Shown here: positions 18,241 through 26,553 of the stretch, piece after piece
Numbering within the stretch: the first letter of the stretch is position 1
Layout: each line of letters opens with the position of its first letter
Source: M3007 sp031425035
Lineage (GTDB): Bacteria; Bacteroidota; Bacteroidia; Chitinophagales; Saprospiraceae
Direction: 5' to 3'
NCBI GenBank assembly: GCA_031425035.1
Contig: JANPIN010000070.1
Span: 19,233-83,232, forward strand
Length of the DNA stretch: 64,000 nucleotides
Notes under the pieces: model-generated
What the model was told of the DNA's origin: nothing
Databases searched by the model: none
Seen by the model: only the letters and a program-made list of their open reading frames with translations
Made by a program: the position numbers and the translations under genes

Positions 18241-18366
18241 ACTATGAACTATGAACTATAAACTATGAACTATAAACTGGTAGGATGGAACATCTGAATG
18301 TTCCCTTTTTATAGTTCATAGTTCATATATCATAGTTTATCGGTCCGAGTTCATAGTTCATAGTTG
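18241..18366. repeat. Palindromic array of AACTATGAACT words between rpsO and pnp
   Basis: The left arm (18241-18279) has five tandem copies of (T)ATGAACTA or (T)ATAAACTA. The right arm (18311-18365) has the reverse complements (TATAGTTCATAG, CATAGTTTAT, AGTTCATAGTTCATAG). The spacer carries GGAACATCTGAATGTTCC, itself a small dyad. The array could fold into a large cruciform. It lies in the 396-base gap 18084-18479, which holds no gene. Confidence 0.75.
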
Positions 18367-18479
18367 GCGCAGCCCTCGGCCTCTTTGTGTGTTTTTAACG
18401 GTTTTTGATTCGCTTTCCAGGTTTTTTCGGGATTTTGCTTTCGGCCGGCAGGATGGTCGCAGCATACCTCCTTTTAACT

Positions 18480-20762
18480 ATGGGCAAACAAGTCCCGTTA
18501 CGCACCGCTTTCAACCTGCCGGATGGACGCGAAATCGTGCTCGAAACCGGCAAGCTCGCCACCCAGGCCGATGGTTCGGTCATGGTCCGCATGGGTGACA
18601 CCATGCTGCTCTGTACGGTGGTCAGCATGAAGAAGGCCAAAGAAAATCAGCCTTTCTTCCCCCTTTCCGTCGATTATCAGGAAAAATTCGCTTCGGTCGG
18701 CCGCATTCCCGGCAACTTCTTCCGCCGCGAATCCCGCCTGTCCGACTACGAAATCCTCATTAGCCGCCTGGTGGACCGCGCCCTGCGCCCCCTCTTCCCC
18801 GATGGCTACATGAACGAAACGCAGGTCATCATCAACCTGATCTCGGCCGATAAGGACATTATGCCCGATGCACTGGCCGGTCTGGCCTGCTCGGCCGCTT
18901 TTGCCGTCAGCGACATTCCATTGGAAAGCCTGTTCTCCGAAGTGCGCGTAGCGCGTATCAACGGCGAATTCGTGGTCAATCCGGGCCGCAAAGCCCTGCT
19001 GAATGCCGATATGGACTTCATCGTCGCCGCCACTAAGCATGACATCACCATGGTGGAAGGCGAAGCCAACGAATGCCAGGAAGAGGAACTGATCGAGGCC
19101 ATGCGCATCGGTCACGAAGCTATTAAAGACCAGATCGCGGCCCAGGAACGCCTGGCGGAAATGGTCGGCGACAGCGCCCTCATCAAGCGTATTCTGCCGG
19201 AAGTACCGCAGAATGAAGCCCTGAAGCTGCGCATCGAGTCCCTCATTATGGCCGACGTATCGGCTATGGCCCGTTCCGCGGCGAACAAGGAAGACCGTAA
19301 AGCACGCATCGACGAGATCAAGACGGCCGCCATGGCCCAACTGGCCGTTGAATTCGGCGAAGAGGAAATGAAGGAAAACGCCCAGTTGGCTGAGAAGTAT
19401 TTCGATAAGATTCGCAAACACACTATCCGCGACGCGGTGCTCACCGACAGCGTGCGCCTCGACGGTCGTAAAACAGATGAAGTGCGCCCGATCTGGTGCG
19501 AGGTGGACTACCTGCCCACGACCCACGGTTCGGCCATTTTCAACCGCGGCGAAACGCAGGCCCTGACTTCGCTCACGCTGGGTACCAAACAGGACCAGGC
19601 GCTGATCGACATCGCCCTGGACCCGCACGATGACAATTTCATTCTGCACTACAACTTCCCGCCGTACAGCACGGGCGAAGTAAAACCGATGCGCGGTCCC
19701 GGCCGTCGCGAGGTCGGCCACGCCAACCTGGCGGGTCGTTCCATCCGTAAGGTGATGCCGAAAGATTTCCCCTACACGGTGCGTATTGTGTCGGATATTC
19801 TGGAATCCAACGGTTCGTCTTCGATGGCGACCGTCTGCGCCGCTACCCTGGCACTGATGGATGGCGGCGTGAATATTACGTCCCCCGTAGCCGGTATTGC
19901 CATGGGCGCGATTGCCGATGACAAAGGCCGCATTGCTATTCTCTCCGACATCCTCGGCGACGAAGATGCTTTGGGCGATATGGACTTCAAAGTGACCGGC
20001 ACGGCCAATGGCATTTGCGGCACCCAGATGGACATCAAGATCAACGGTATGCCGTATGAAATGCTGACCAAAGCCCTGCTGCAAGCCAAGGCCGGCCGTC
20101 TGCATATCCTGGGCAAAATGGCGGAAGCGATCACGACTGCCCGCGAAGACCTCAAACCACACGCCCCACGGGTGGTGGAATTCCGGATTGCCCGCGACTT
20201 TATTGGCGCGGTGATCGGACCAGGCGGTAAGGTTATTCAGGAAATGCAGCGCAACACCGGCACCACGATCTCCATCACGGAGGACGAACAAGGCGGTATT
20301 GTGGCGATTTTCAGCCCGGACAAAAAGGCCATCGACGCAGCTTACACCCAGATCATGGGTATTGTGTTCATGCCGACGGCCGGTGATATCTACGAAGGCG
20401 TGGTCGAAGAACTGGCCGAATATGGTGCTTTTGTCAAGTTCCGGGGTAAAACCGGCTTGCTGCACGTATCGGAGTACGATCACCGTCGCATCGAGAACAT
20501 TGCGGACGTGCTGAAAGTCGGCGACCCGATCACCTTCAAGATCCTCGACGTGGATCCGAAGACCGGCAAGACCAAACTGTCGCGCCGGGCAATTACGGCT
20601 AAACCCGATGGTACCATGCCGACCGACGAAGAGAACAACGCCCGCGCTAACCGCGGTAGCGGTGGTGATCGTGGCGGTGATCGGCGCGGCGGTGGTGATG
20701 ACCGTCGTGGCGGTGGTGGTGATCGTCGCGGCCCGGGTGGCGGTGGCGGCGGACGCCGGTAA
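18480..20762 (+). CDS. pnp: Polyribonucleotide nucleotidyltransferase (PNPase)
   Basis: 760 residues from the ATG at 18480 (MGKQVPLRTAFNL), which matches the family start; the longer frame upstream is hydrophobic and not PNPase-like. PNPase degrades RNA 3'-5' by phosphorolysis. Two RNase PH domains are visible (VDYQEKFASVGRIPGNFFRRE; GETQALTSLTLG, GRREVGHANLAGRS). Then come a KH domain (GAVIGPGGKVIQEMQRNTG) and an S1 domain (GDIYEGVVEELAEYGAFVKF, GLLHVSE). The C-terminus ends in an about 35-residue Gly/Arg/Asp-rich tail (NRGSGGDRGGDRRGGG...GGRR), an RGG-like RNA-binding extension absent from E. coli PNPase. Confidence 0.97.
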   Translation: MGKQVPLRTAFNLPDGREIVLETGKLATQADGSVMVRMGDTMLLCTVVSMKKAKENQPFFPLSVDYQEKFASVGRIPGNFFRRESRLSDYEILISRLVDRALRPLFPDGYMNETQVIINLISADKDIMPDALAGLACSAAFAVSDIPLESLFSEVRVARINGEFVVNPGRKALLNADMDFIVAATKHDITMVEGEANECQEEELIEAMRIGHEAIKDQIAAQERLAEMVGDSALIKRILPEVPQNEALKLRIESLIMADVSAMARSAANKEDRKARIDEIKTAAMAQLAVEFGEEEMKENAQLAEKYFDKIRKHTIRDAVLTDSVRLDGRKTDEVRPIWCEVDYLPTTHGSAIFNRGETQALTSLTLGTKQDQALIDIALDPHDDNFILHYNFPPYSTGEVKPMRGPGRREVGHANLAGRSIRKVMPKDFPYTVRIVSDILESNGSSSMATVCAATLALMDGGVNITSPVAGIAMGAIADDKGRIAILSDILGDEDALGDMDFKVTGTANGICGTQMDIKINGMPYEMLTKALLQAKAGRLHILGKMAEAITTAREDLKPHAPRVVEFRIARDFIGAVIGPGGKVIQEMQRNTGTTISITEDEQGGIVAIFSPDKKAIDAAYTQIMGIVFMPTAGDIYEGVVEELAEYGAFVKFRGKTGLLHVSEYDHRRIENIADVLKVGDPITFKILDVDPKTGKTKLSRRAITAKPDGTMPTDEENNARANRGSGGDRGGDRRGGGDDRRGGGGDRRGPGGGGGGRR

Positions 20763-20792
20763 ACGAGAAAAAGCAATCGCTTAGAATAAAAG

Positions 20793-20832
20793 AAAGCCGG
20801 CCGGGAGAGATCCTGGCCGGCTTTCTGTGTTT
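20793..20832 (+). terminator. Rho-independent terminator after pnp
   Basis: An 11-bp stem (20793-20803 with 20816-20826) is followed by TGTGTTTTT. Gene remnants on the opposite strand end just beyond, so it may work both ways. Confidence 0.85.
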
Positions 20833-20843
20833 TTGGGGCTTGC

Positions 20844-21559
20844 CTAAAACAACTCACTTGGATCCATCGCCAGAAATTCCGGCCAGGGTAAGCCGCCATC
20901 GCCAACCAGTAACACGCGTTGAGGCTGGAATTTTTGCTTAAAGGCCGCCATACCGGAATGGTGGGTGCTGCTGGGGCCGCTTTTTACTTCCAGGCCGATG
21001 ACTACGCCGTGTTTTTCCAGCACAAAATCGACCTCCTGGTTACCTTCCCGCCAGTAGTAAACCCGGAAATCATTGGCCAGACCGTGATTAATCAAATGCG
21101 CCCCAATGGCAGATTCTACCTGCCGTCCCCAAAGATCGGGACGCTGCTGTATTTGTGCAAAACTGGAAATATTTTGCGCGCTGAGCAGAGCAGTATTATG
21201 GACCTGAAACTTTGGACTGGAACCACGCTGTACAATTTTACTACCCGCATACTTTTCCAAACCAGATAACAGTCCTGCCTGCCCCAGCAAAACCAGGTAA
21301 TTGGGTAAAGTGGTGGTGTTGCCGGCATCTTGCAATTGCCCGACGATTTTATTCCCACTGCTGCTCAATCCATACCGCACCGGTATCCAGCATGGCATCG
21401 GCCGCCGCATAATGTGCCGGCACCGTCAGTCCATTGATCAGTTGATTTACCAGGGTCGTTTTACCTACTTGTCTGGTGCCAGCCAGCACCTGGATAAAGC
21501 AACGTTTTTCTTGTAAACGACCTTTAAAAAAAGTGAGGTGGTGGCGTTCAAAGAGGCAT
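20844..21559 (-). pseudogene. Broken AAA ATPase with DUF4143 domain (internal deletion)
   Basis: Intact relatives are about 380-400 residues. Reading leftward from 21552, the N-terminus is present (FERHHLTFFKGRLQEKRCF, then IQVLAGTRQVGKTTLVNQL with Walker A). The frame continues to VWIEQQWE and then stops at 21349-21351. In another frame, directly after the same point, the C-terminal DUF4143 part begins (GNKIVGQLQDAGNTTTLPNY) and runs to 20844 (SSPKFQVHNTALLSA, EVDFVLEKHG, GLEVKSGPSS). Walker B and roughly 200 central residues are missing. The only nearby ATG (21557-21559) is also out of frame with FERHH. The gene carries at least three lesions and cannot make a working ATPase. The family is of uncertain function and often linked to mobile or toxin-like gene sets. 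Confidence 0.85.
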
Positions 21560-21579
21560 AAGCAAGAATTTTTACAAAA

Positions 21580-21621
21580 TTACTCAATACGTTGAGTAAA
21601 ATTACTCAGTACATTGAGTAA
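21580..21621. promoter_or_regulatory. Two tandem TTACTCA..TGAGTAA dyads, possible operator
   Basis: Dyad 1 (21580-21599) is TTACTCAA-TACG-TTGAGTAA with perfect 8-bp arms. Dyad 2 (21602-21621) is TTACTCA-GTACAT-TGAGTAA with 7-bp arms. Their centres are 22 bp apart, about two helical turns, so a dimeric regulator could sit on the same face twice. They lie between the broken ATPase and the Coq4-like gene. Confidence 0.55.
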
Positions 21622-21727
21622 TTTAATTAATTCAATTTTACTATCCTAATCACCAGATAACAAACGTAATATACAATGTTATAATAAAAATGTGTAGGCG
21701 ATAGAATGTTAATTCATTATTCTCAAA

Positions 21728-21735
21728 TAACTTTG
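21728..21735 (+). promoter_or_regulatory. Candidate -7 box (TAACTTTG) for the Coq4-like gene
   Basis: An exact TAnnTTTG match, 20 bases before the ATG at 21756. No clear -33 box is visible. Confidence 0.45.
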
Positions 21736-21755
21736 CAATTCAAAGTATTTTGAAA

Positions 21756-22259
21756 ATGAAAAACTCCACGCTTACCCTCCTGCTTCGCCCGACTTTTTCG
21801 CTGCGCGCCTGGTTCTGTTTACATCTGGTGACTACCGCCACGCCCATCTACTGTTGGTTACAAAGACACCGTAAGCCGGCCTGGGCCCATACGGCTCAAA
21901 TGCTCTGCACTTTTCCGGCAGGTACGCTGGGACGGGAAGTGGGTGAATTTTTATGTGCACATGGCATGCGTTTGCAGCCCCATGCGGAGGAACACGATGT
22001 TTTTCACGTACTGCTGGGTTATCCGCCGACGGTGGTTGGAGAGGCCCGGATGCAATTCGCGCTGCTGGGTAACGGGCGGCGATCTTTATTCGTCTGGGCG
22101 TCGGTCGTCCTGGGCGCGACGATGTTCCCGGAGTACTACCCTACTTTCTGCCAGGATTACCGCGACGGCCAAAAATGCCGGCCCTTCTCGCACTGGCGGT
22201 TCCAGCATTTGCTCCACGAAAATGCCGAAGAAATGCGCACGTTCATTGCTCTTGTATGA
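21756..22259 (+). CDS. Coq4-like protein with HDxxH-x11-E metal motif
   Basis: 167 residues from the ATG at 21756. The diagnostic Coq4 motif is complete: H80-D81-V-F-H84, eleven residues, then E96, within EEHDVFHVLLGYPPTVVGEA. Coq4 proteins bind zinc and lipid and organise, or act in, ubiquinone biosynthesis. Bacteroidota generally make menaquinone, so a quinone role here is uncertain; a lipid or isoprenoid-related role is possible. The C-terminal half (FALLGNGRRSLFVWASVVLGATMFPEYYP, HWRFQHLLHENAEEMR) has hydrophobic helices. No obvious partner gene lies beside it. The stop is immediately followed by a palindromic repeat. Confidence 0.75.
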   Translation: MKNSTLTLLLRPTFSLRAWFCLHLVTTATPIYCWLQRHRKPAWAHTAQMLCTFPAGTLGREVGEFLCAHGMRLQPHAEEHDVFHVLLGYPPTVVGEARMQFALLGNGRRSLFVWASVVLGATMFPEYYPTFCQDYRDGQKCRPFSHWRFQHLLHENAEEMRTFIALV

Positions 22260-22261
22260 AG

Positions 22262-22453
22262 TTCGCGCAGATTTTACGCAGATTTTTTTTGCGCAGATTT
22301 TACACAAATTAAAAACAAAATGAGGAAGCAAATGCAGGACATATCAAATCCGGAGAGCGGCCTTCATCTAAGTTCTACGCAGTGTAAAAATCTGTGTAAA
22401 ATCTGCGCAAATAATCTGTGTAAAATCTGCGCGAGAAAAAATCTGCGCGAAAT
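22262..22453. repeat. Palindromic array of AAATCTGCGCAGATTTT words
   Basis: The left arm (22263-22309) has tandem CGCAGATTTTACGCAGATT words. The right arm (22381-22452) has the inverted words AATCTGTGTAAAATCTGCGC. The array fills the whole gap between the Coq4-like gene and pcm. A short central spacer carries no gene. Confidence 0.75.
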
Positions 22454-22458
22454 CAGGT

Positions 22459-23109
22459 CTACCGCTTCTTCACCACCCCCGGTAAAAACGGCACGAACCG
22501 AAACGCATCCAGCATCTCTTCCTTAAATTCCGTAACCGACAACCGGGTGATCTTATACATCACCTGCGTTTCTTCCCCGACCGGAATAACCAGTATACCG
22601 CCAATCAGCAGTTGTTGTTTCAAGGCTTCCGGGACCACCGGTGCACCGGCGGTGACGATGATCTTGTCATAGGGCGCAAAATCCGCCAGGCCCCGCGTAC
22701 CATCGCCGAAGAAACATTTTATGGTGGTAAACCCCATGTCGGCCAGCAGTTTTTTGGCGCCCACGAACAAGGCCTCCTGCCGCTCGATGCTATATACCCG
22801 GGCCCCCAAAGCGGCCAGGATAGCCGCCTGATAACCCGAACCCGTGCCAATTTCGAGCACGCGGTCCCGATTCCGGATTGCCAGTAAACTGCTTTGGTAG
22901 GCCACCGTAAACGGCTGCGAAATAGTTTGCTCCTGCCCGATGGGAAAGGGTTTGTCGGCATAAGCATGCTCCTCGAAAGCCTTGTCCAGAAAAAAATGAC
23001 GGGGCACGGCTTCCATGGCGCTGAGCACGGCTTCGTCCTTGATGCCGCGCTGACGAAGATCGTCGATCATCCGTTTACGCAAACCCCGGTGGCGATAGGT
23101 ATCCTGCAA
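22459..23109 (-). CDS. pcm: Protein-L-isoaspartate O-methyltransferase
   Basis: A 216-residue cytoplasmic SAM-dependent enzyme that methylates isoaspartyl residues in aged proteins so they can be repaired. Family motifs are present: AVLSAMEAVPRHFFLD, YADKPFPIGQEQTISQPF, the SAM-binding VLEIGTGSGYQAAILAALG, and KIIVTAGAPVVPEALKQQL followed by GGILVIPVGE. Length is normal. It is separated from the Coq4-like gene by the palindromic repeat and transcribed towards it. The divergent gap to 23290 carries its promoter region. Confidence 0.95.
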   Translation of the reverse strand: MQDTYRHRGLRKRMIDDLRQRGIKDEAVLSAMEAVPRHFFLDKAFEEHAYADKPFPIGQEQTISQPFTVAYQSSLLAIRNRDRVLEIGTGSGYQAAILAALGARVYSIERQEALFVGAKKLLADMGFTTIKCFFGDGTRGLADFAPYDKIIVTAGAPVVPEALKQQLLIGGILVIPVGEETQVMYKITRLSVTEFKEEMLDAFRFVPFLPGVVKKR

Positions 23110-23211
23110 GAAAAGGAGAAATGAGGGATGAAAAAAATCCGGAAAAAGCGGCCTGGCAACGTGCCGGCGATTCTTTCCGGAAGGCGGGGCAAAACTACTT
23201 CCGATTTAAAA

Positions 23212-23219
23212 TATATTTG
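23212..23219 (+). promoter_or_regulatory. Candidate -7 box (TATATTTG) for the phosphohexomutase gene
   Basis: An exact TAnnTTTG match. It implies a 5' leader of about 65 bases before the ATG at 23291. No convincing -33 box. Confidence 0.4.
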
Positions 23220-23290
23220 CCCCTAAACAACGGGCCAGTGGCCACCTGACCGCCGCCTGCCTGCCCTCTTCATCATCACTAAGCAAACGA

Positions 23291-24691
23291 ATGGCAACTT
23301 CCATTAAATTTGGTACCGACGGCTGGCGGGCGATCATCGCCGACGATTATACCGTAGAAAATGTAAAACGCGTCGCCGAGGCGACCGCGCTGTACATGAA
23401 ACAGCAAAAGATGAAAAAGGCCGTCATTGGCCACGACTGCCGGTTTGGCGGACAACTATTCGCCGAAACCACCGCCCGGGTCCTCGGCGCCCATGGTATC
23501 AAGGTGCACCTCGCAAAAGGTTTCGTCAGCACCCCGATGATCAGTCTGGGCGTCGTCAAATTGAAGGCCGGACTCGGGATCGTCATCACGGCCAGCCACA
23601 ATCCGCCTTCTTACAACGGCTATAAACTGAAGGCCTCTTACGGCGGACCCATGATCCCTTCGGAAATCGCCGCCGTCGAAGCGCTGATCCCCGACCAGTA
23701 CGATTCCAGCAAACTACCCACCATCGAGGCATTGACCGCCAAAGGCCTGATCGTGGATGCGGACCTGGAGAAAATGTACATCCGCCATGCCCGCAGCAAT
23801 TTTGACCTGAAAACGATCAAAGGCGCCGGCATTCGGCTGGCCTACGATGCCATGTATGGCGCCGGTATGCGCGCCGTGCGGGCCCTGCTGCCCCGCTCGA
23901 TCTTTCTGCACTGCGACGAAAACCCCGGCATGCACGGTCAGGCCCCGGAGCCGATCCACCGCAACCTGACGCTACTCAGCGAAACCATCCGGAAGAACCC
24001 AAAAATTTCGGCCGGTCTGGCCACCGATGGCGATGCCGACCGCATTGGCATGTACGACGAAGACGGCAATTTCGTGGACAGCCACCACCTGCTGCTCATC
24101 CTGATGCTGTATTTGTATAAATACAAAAACATGCGCGGCAAGGTCGTTTTCACCTTTTCGGTGACCGATAAAATGAAAAAAATGGCGGAGAAATTCGGTC
24201 TGCCTTATGAAATCACCAAAGTAGGTTTCAAATACATCGCCGAGATCATGACGACGGAAGACGTGCTGGTGGGGGGCGAAGAATCGGGTGGTTTGGCCGT
24301 TAAAGGCCATATTCCGGAGCGCGACGGCGTGTGGGTGGGCCTGCTGGTGCTGGAGTTCATGGCCAAGACCGGCAAAACCGTGAAAGAGATTGTCCGCGAA
24401 GTGTATGATGAAGTGGGCGAATTCGCTTTCGAGCGCGACGACCTGCACATCACCGAAGAACAAAAACAAGCCGTGATCGCCGCCTGCAAAGCCAAACAGT
24501 ATAAGGCTTTCGGCAGCTATAAAATCCAGGGCATGGAAGACCTCGACGGCTGGAAATTCCTGCTCGGCGGTGACAACTGGATCATGGTGCGCGCCAGCGG
24601 AACGGAACCGGTGCTGCGCGTGTACGCCCAGGCGCCCAACATGGCCGAAGCCCGCAAAATGCTCGATGCCGCGAAAGCAACCATGCTGTAA
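23291..24691 (+). CDS. Phosphoglucomutase/phosphomannomutase family enzyme
   Basis: A 466-residue alpha-D-phosphohexomutase that interconverts hexose 1- and 6-phosphates in the cytoplasm. All four family sites are visible: the phosphoserine loop TASHNPPSYNGYKLK, the metal loop DGDADRIGMYDEDG, the sugar-binding GGEESGG, and the phosphate-binding RASGTEPVLRVY. The N-terminal KFGTDGWRAIIADDYTVENV is typical. Whether it prefers glucose, mannose or glucosamine phosphates cannot be settled by eye, so no symbol is given. It appears to be transcribed alone. Confidence 0.93.
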   Translation: MATSIKFGTDGWRAIIADDYTVENVKRVAEATALYMKQQKMKKAVIGHDCRFGGQLFAETTARVLGAHGIKVHLAKGFVSTPMISLGVVKLKAGLGIVITASHNPPSYNGYKLKASYGGPMIPSEIAAVEALIPDQYDSSKLPTIEALTAKGLIVDADLEKMYIRHARSNFDLKTIKGAGIRLAYDAMYGAGMRAVRALLPRSIFLHCDENPGMHGQAPEPIHRNLTLLSETIRKNPKISAGLATDGDADRIGMYDEDGNFVDSHHLLLILMLYLYKYKNMRGKVVFTFSVTDKMKKMAEKFGLPYEITKVGFKYIAEIMTTEDVLVGGEESGGLAVKGHIPERDGVWVGLLVLEFMAKTGKTVKEIVREVYDEVGEFAFERDDLHITEEQKQAVIAACKAKQYKAFGSYKIQGMEDLDGWKFLLGGDNWIMVRASGTEPVLRVYAQAPNMAEARKMLDAAKATML

Positions 24692-24734
24692 AGGGTGAAT
24701 TATCGGTAGGCACAGGAGTCGTCCTGGATTTTAG

Positions 24735-24863
24735 ATGATTGCACCCTAAGCAGGATGGTAACGCGGATGAAACGGATTTTGCGGATTTACACAGATTTAA
24801 AAATCCGCGAAAATCCGTAGTATTCGTAAAATCCGCGTTGCCATCCGGCAAGGGTGCAATCAT
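24735..24863. repeat. 129-bp nested palindrome with GCGGATGAAACGGATT / AATCCGCG words
   Basis: The outer arms are ATGATTGCACCCT (24735-24747) and AGGGTGCAATCAT (24851-24863). The next arms are GGATGGTAACGCGGAT and ATCCGCGTTGCCATCC, with one mismatch. The inside carries GGATTT/AAATCC words. A related element lies at 38087-38170 and shares ACGCGGATGAAACGGATT exactly. Confidence 0.8.
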
Positions 24864-24891
24864 ACATCCGGGATCACATGTTTTATTTATG

Positions 24892-24929
24892 GAAAAAAAA
24901 TCGCCTGCGGTCTTGGTACCACAGGCGAT
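24892..24929 (-). terminator. Terminator of the PAP2-like gene
   Basis: On the minus strand an 8-bp stem (24922-24929 with 24900-24907) is followed by eight T. It lies 30 bases past the stop of the PAP2-like gene. Confidence 0.8.
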
Positions 24930-24958
24930 CACTTTTTCACAAACATTCTTATTCTTAT

Positions 24959-26506
24959 TTATTCGGAGCCATCATTACGGCCGCGCGTAATGGCGAAATC
25001 ACCCACTTTTTTACCCACGTCCAGTCCGTCTGTACAGTCAAAACGATAGTGAATACAGCCGAAAACCCGCGAATCGGAGGCTTCCTTGGCCATCGATTGC
25101 AGATCGGACGCGTGCGCCGGGAATAAATACCCCAGTACATCCGCAGCAGCGCCGGAAAAAGTGCTGTGACCGGACGGATAAGAAGGGAAATTCGGAATGC
25201 CCGTACAGGTAGAAATTTTGCTGTCCACCTGGGTTGGACGAGGTAATAAATAGAAATATTTAATATCCCAGCAGCTGACGCCGGCATCGGCAATAGCGGT
25301 TGTTACCAGCGCCATGGCGCGGGCTGAGCGGATTTCATTATACTGTGCCTCGTAGATCAGGTCGGCCGCTTTGCGGTTCCAGTGGCCCGGCGGGGTGTAA
25401 GTGCCCACGCCATCGGCCCAAAAAGCGGCTGTCCGGAACTGCTCACGCGTCCGGCTTTTGTTCAGGTCGCGTAATTCGTTCAGGTCTTTTTCCAGTTCTG
25501 CGCTGCCGACTGCCGGTGGTGCAGCGGGACGCAGGGTGATCTTCGTGTTTTCGTCGAAGTTCCAGGTTTTCACGCGGCCGTAGAAAGGCAACATGGGCGG
25601 ACGCACCGGTATTTCCAGGCTGCTCCACTGGGAGGTAATTCCGCGGACAGTGGCATCGGCGCGCAGATCCGGAAAGCCCGGCTGGTTGTTAGCCGCGCCC
25701 ATTTTATCGGTTTTCGCGTAAGCTATAATACGTTTAGCGACGGCGGCGCCCAGCGAATCGCCGGCATCGAGGTCGCTTTGCACGTTGGCGCCGGCCCATA
25801 AGCGGCTGTTTTTCTGCTCGGTAGAATGCTCGTCCAGCAGCGGTTTTTCGCCCGGGAACAGGAACTTCAGCACTTCGCGGGAAGCAGCGGCGATGACCGC
25901 GTCTTCCGAAGGATAGGAAGGCAGGTCGTTGCCTGGGATCAGCGACTGGATAGACGCGTCATTTTTATACGGCGCCAGGCGGTTGTATTGAAATTTATAC
26001 TTCCAGGTAGCCACCAGCGCATCGTATTGGGCCACGGCCAGCAGCGCGAAAGCCCGCGAAGCATACGGTGGATTGGCGAATGGAAAACGCGGATAAGCGA
26101 GCGGATTGGTGGCATCCGGCAGCGGATAGGTGCCATCGGCATTGTAGTTTGGCGGCACGTTGTAGCGGGCAGCCAGTTCGCGGGCAATGGCCTGCCATTG
26201 CAGCACGCCGTTACCACCCCACTGGCGGGCCAGGTCTTTTTGCTCTTCCGACGCGCCGGCCATTTTAGACTTCAGATCGGCCAGTTCAGCCAGGTAAGCG
26301 GCCGAGCCGGTTTCGGTAGGCGCGGGCACGGCCACATCGCCGCCGCTGGCCAGCACATAGGTTTTCCAGTTGCCGGCATTGGCATCCAGGTTGGTTTCGG
26401 CATACGGTTCAAACACCGGGTTCTCCGGCGTTTTATCACATTGGCTAAAAAAAACCAGCAGGCCTAAGCCCAGGGCAAGCTGATAGATCAAGTGTATATT
26501 TTTCAT
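24959..26506 (-). CDS. PAP2 / vanadium-haloperoxidase-like lipoprotein
   Basis: 515 residues from the ATG at 26506. An N-terminal hydrophobic segment ends LLVFFSQC23, which could be a lipobox with unusual Gln before the Cys. The full PAP2-haloperoxidase signature is present: K416-x6-R423-P424, PSGH 444-447, and S479-R480-x5-H486-x3-D490. Such proteins are acid phosphatases or vanadate-dependent haloperoxidases; the long N-terminal helical half favours the haloperoxidase-like branch. It lies 47 bases downstream of an outer membrane barrel gene on the same strand, so the two probably form an operon. Confidence 0.88.
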   Translation of the reverse strand: MKNIHLIYQLALGLGLLVFFSQCDKTPENPVFEPYAETNLDANAGNWKTYVLASGGDVAVPAPTETGSAAYLAELADLKSKMAGASEEQKDLARQWGGNGVLQWQAIARELAARYNVPPNYNADGTYPLPDATNPLAYPRFPFANPPYASRAFALLAVAQYDALVATWKYKFQYNRLAPYKNDASIQSLIPGNDLPSYPSEDAVIAAASREVLKFLFPGEKPLLDEHSTEQKNSRLWAGANVQSDLDAGDSLGAAVAKRIIAYAKTDKMGAANNQPGFPDLRADATVRGITSQWSSLEIPVRPPMLPFYGRVKTWNFDENTKITLRPAAPPAVGSAELEKDLNELRDLNKSRTREQFRTAAFWADGVGTYTPPGHWNRKAADLIYEAQYNEIRSARAMALVTTAIADAGVSCWDIKYFYLLPRPTQVDSKISTCTGIPNFPSYPSGHSTFSGAAADVLGYLFPAHASDLQSMAKEASDSRVFGCIHYRFDCTDGLDVGKKVGDFAITRGRNDGSE

Positions 26507-26553
26507 GAAAATCGAAGTGTAGTAGTGATTGAATTTGCCCTTCCGGGGAAGAC

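Noticed and set aside
18241..18366. CRISPR-like array
   Set aside because: The units are directly adjacent short words with inverted copies and no unique spacers of constant length, and no cas genes are present.
18405..18479. N-terminal extension of PNPase
   Set aside because: PNPase proteins start near MGKQVPLRTAF. The extension would add a hydrophobic segment to a cytoplasmic enzyme.
18498..20483. 661-residue open frame antisense to pnp
   Set aside because: It lies fully inside pnp on the opposite strand and has the His/Gly/Val/Asp-rich composition typical of antisense frames in high-GC coding DNA. No domain is recognisable.
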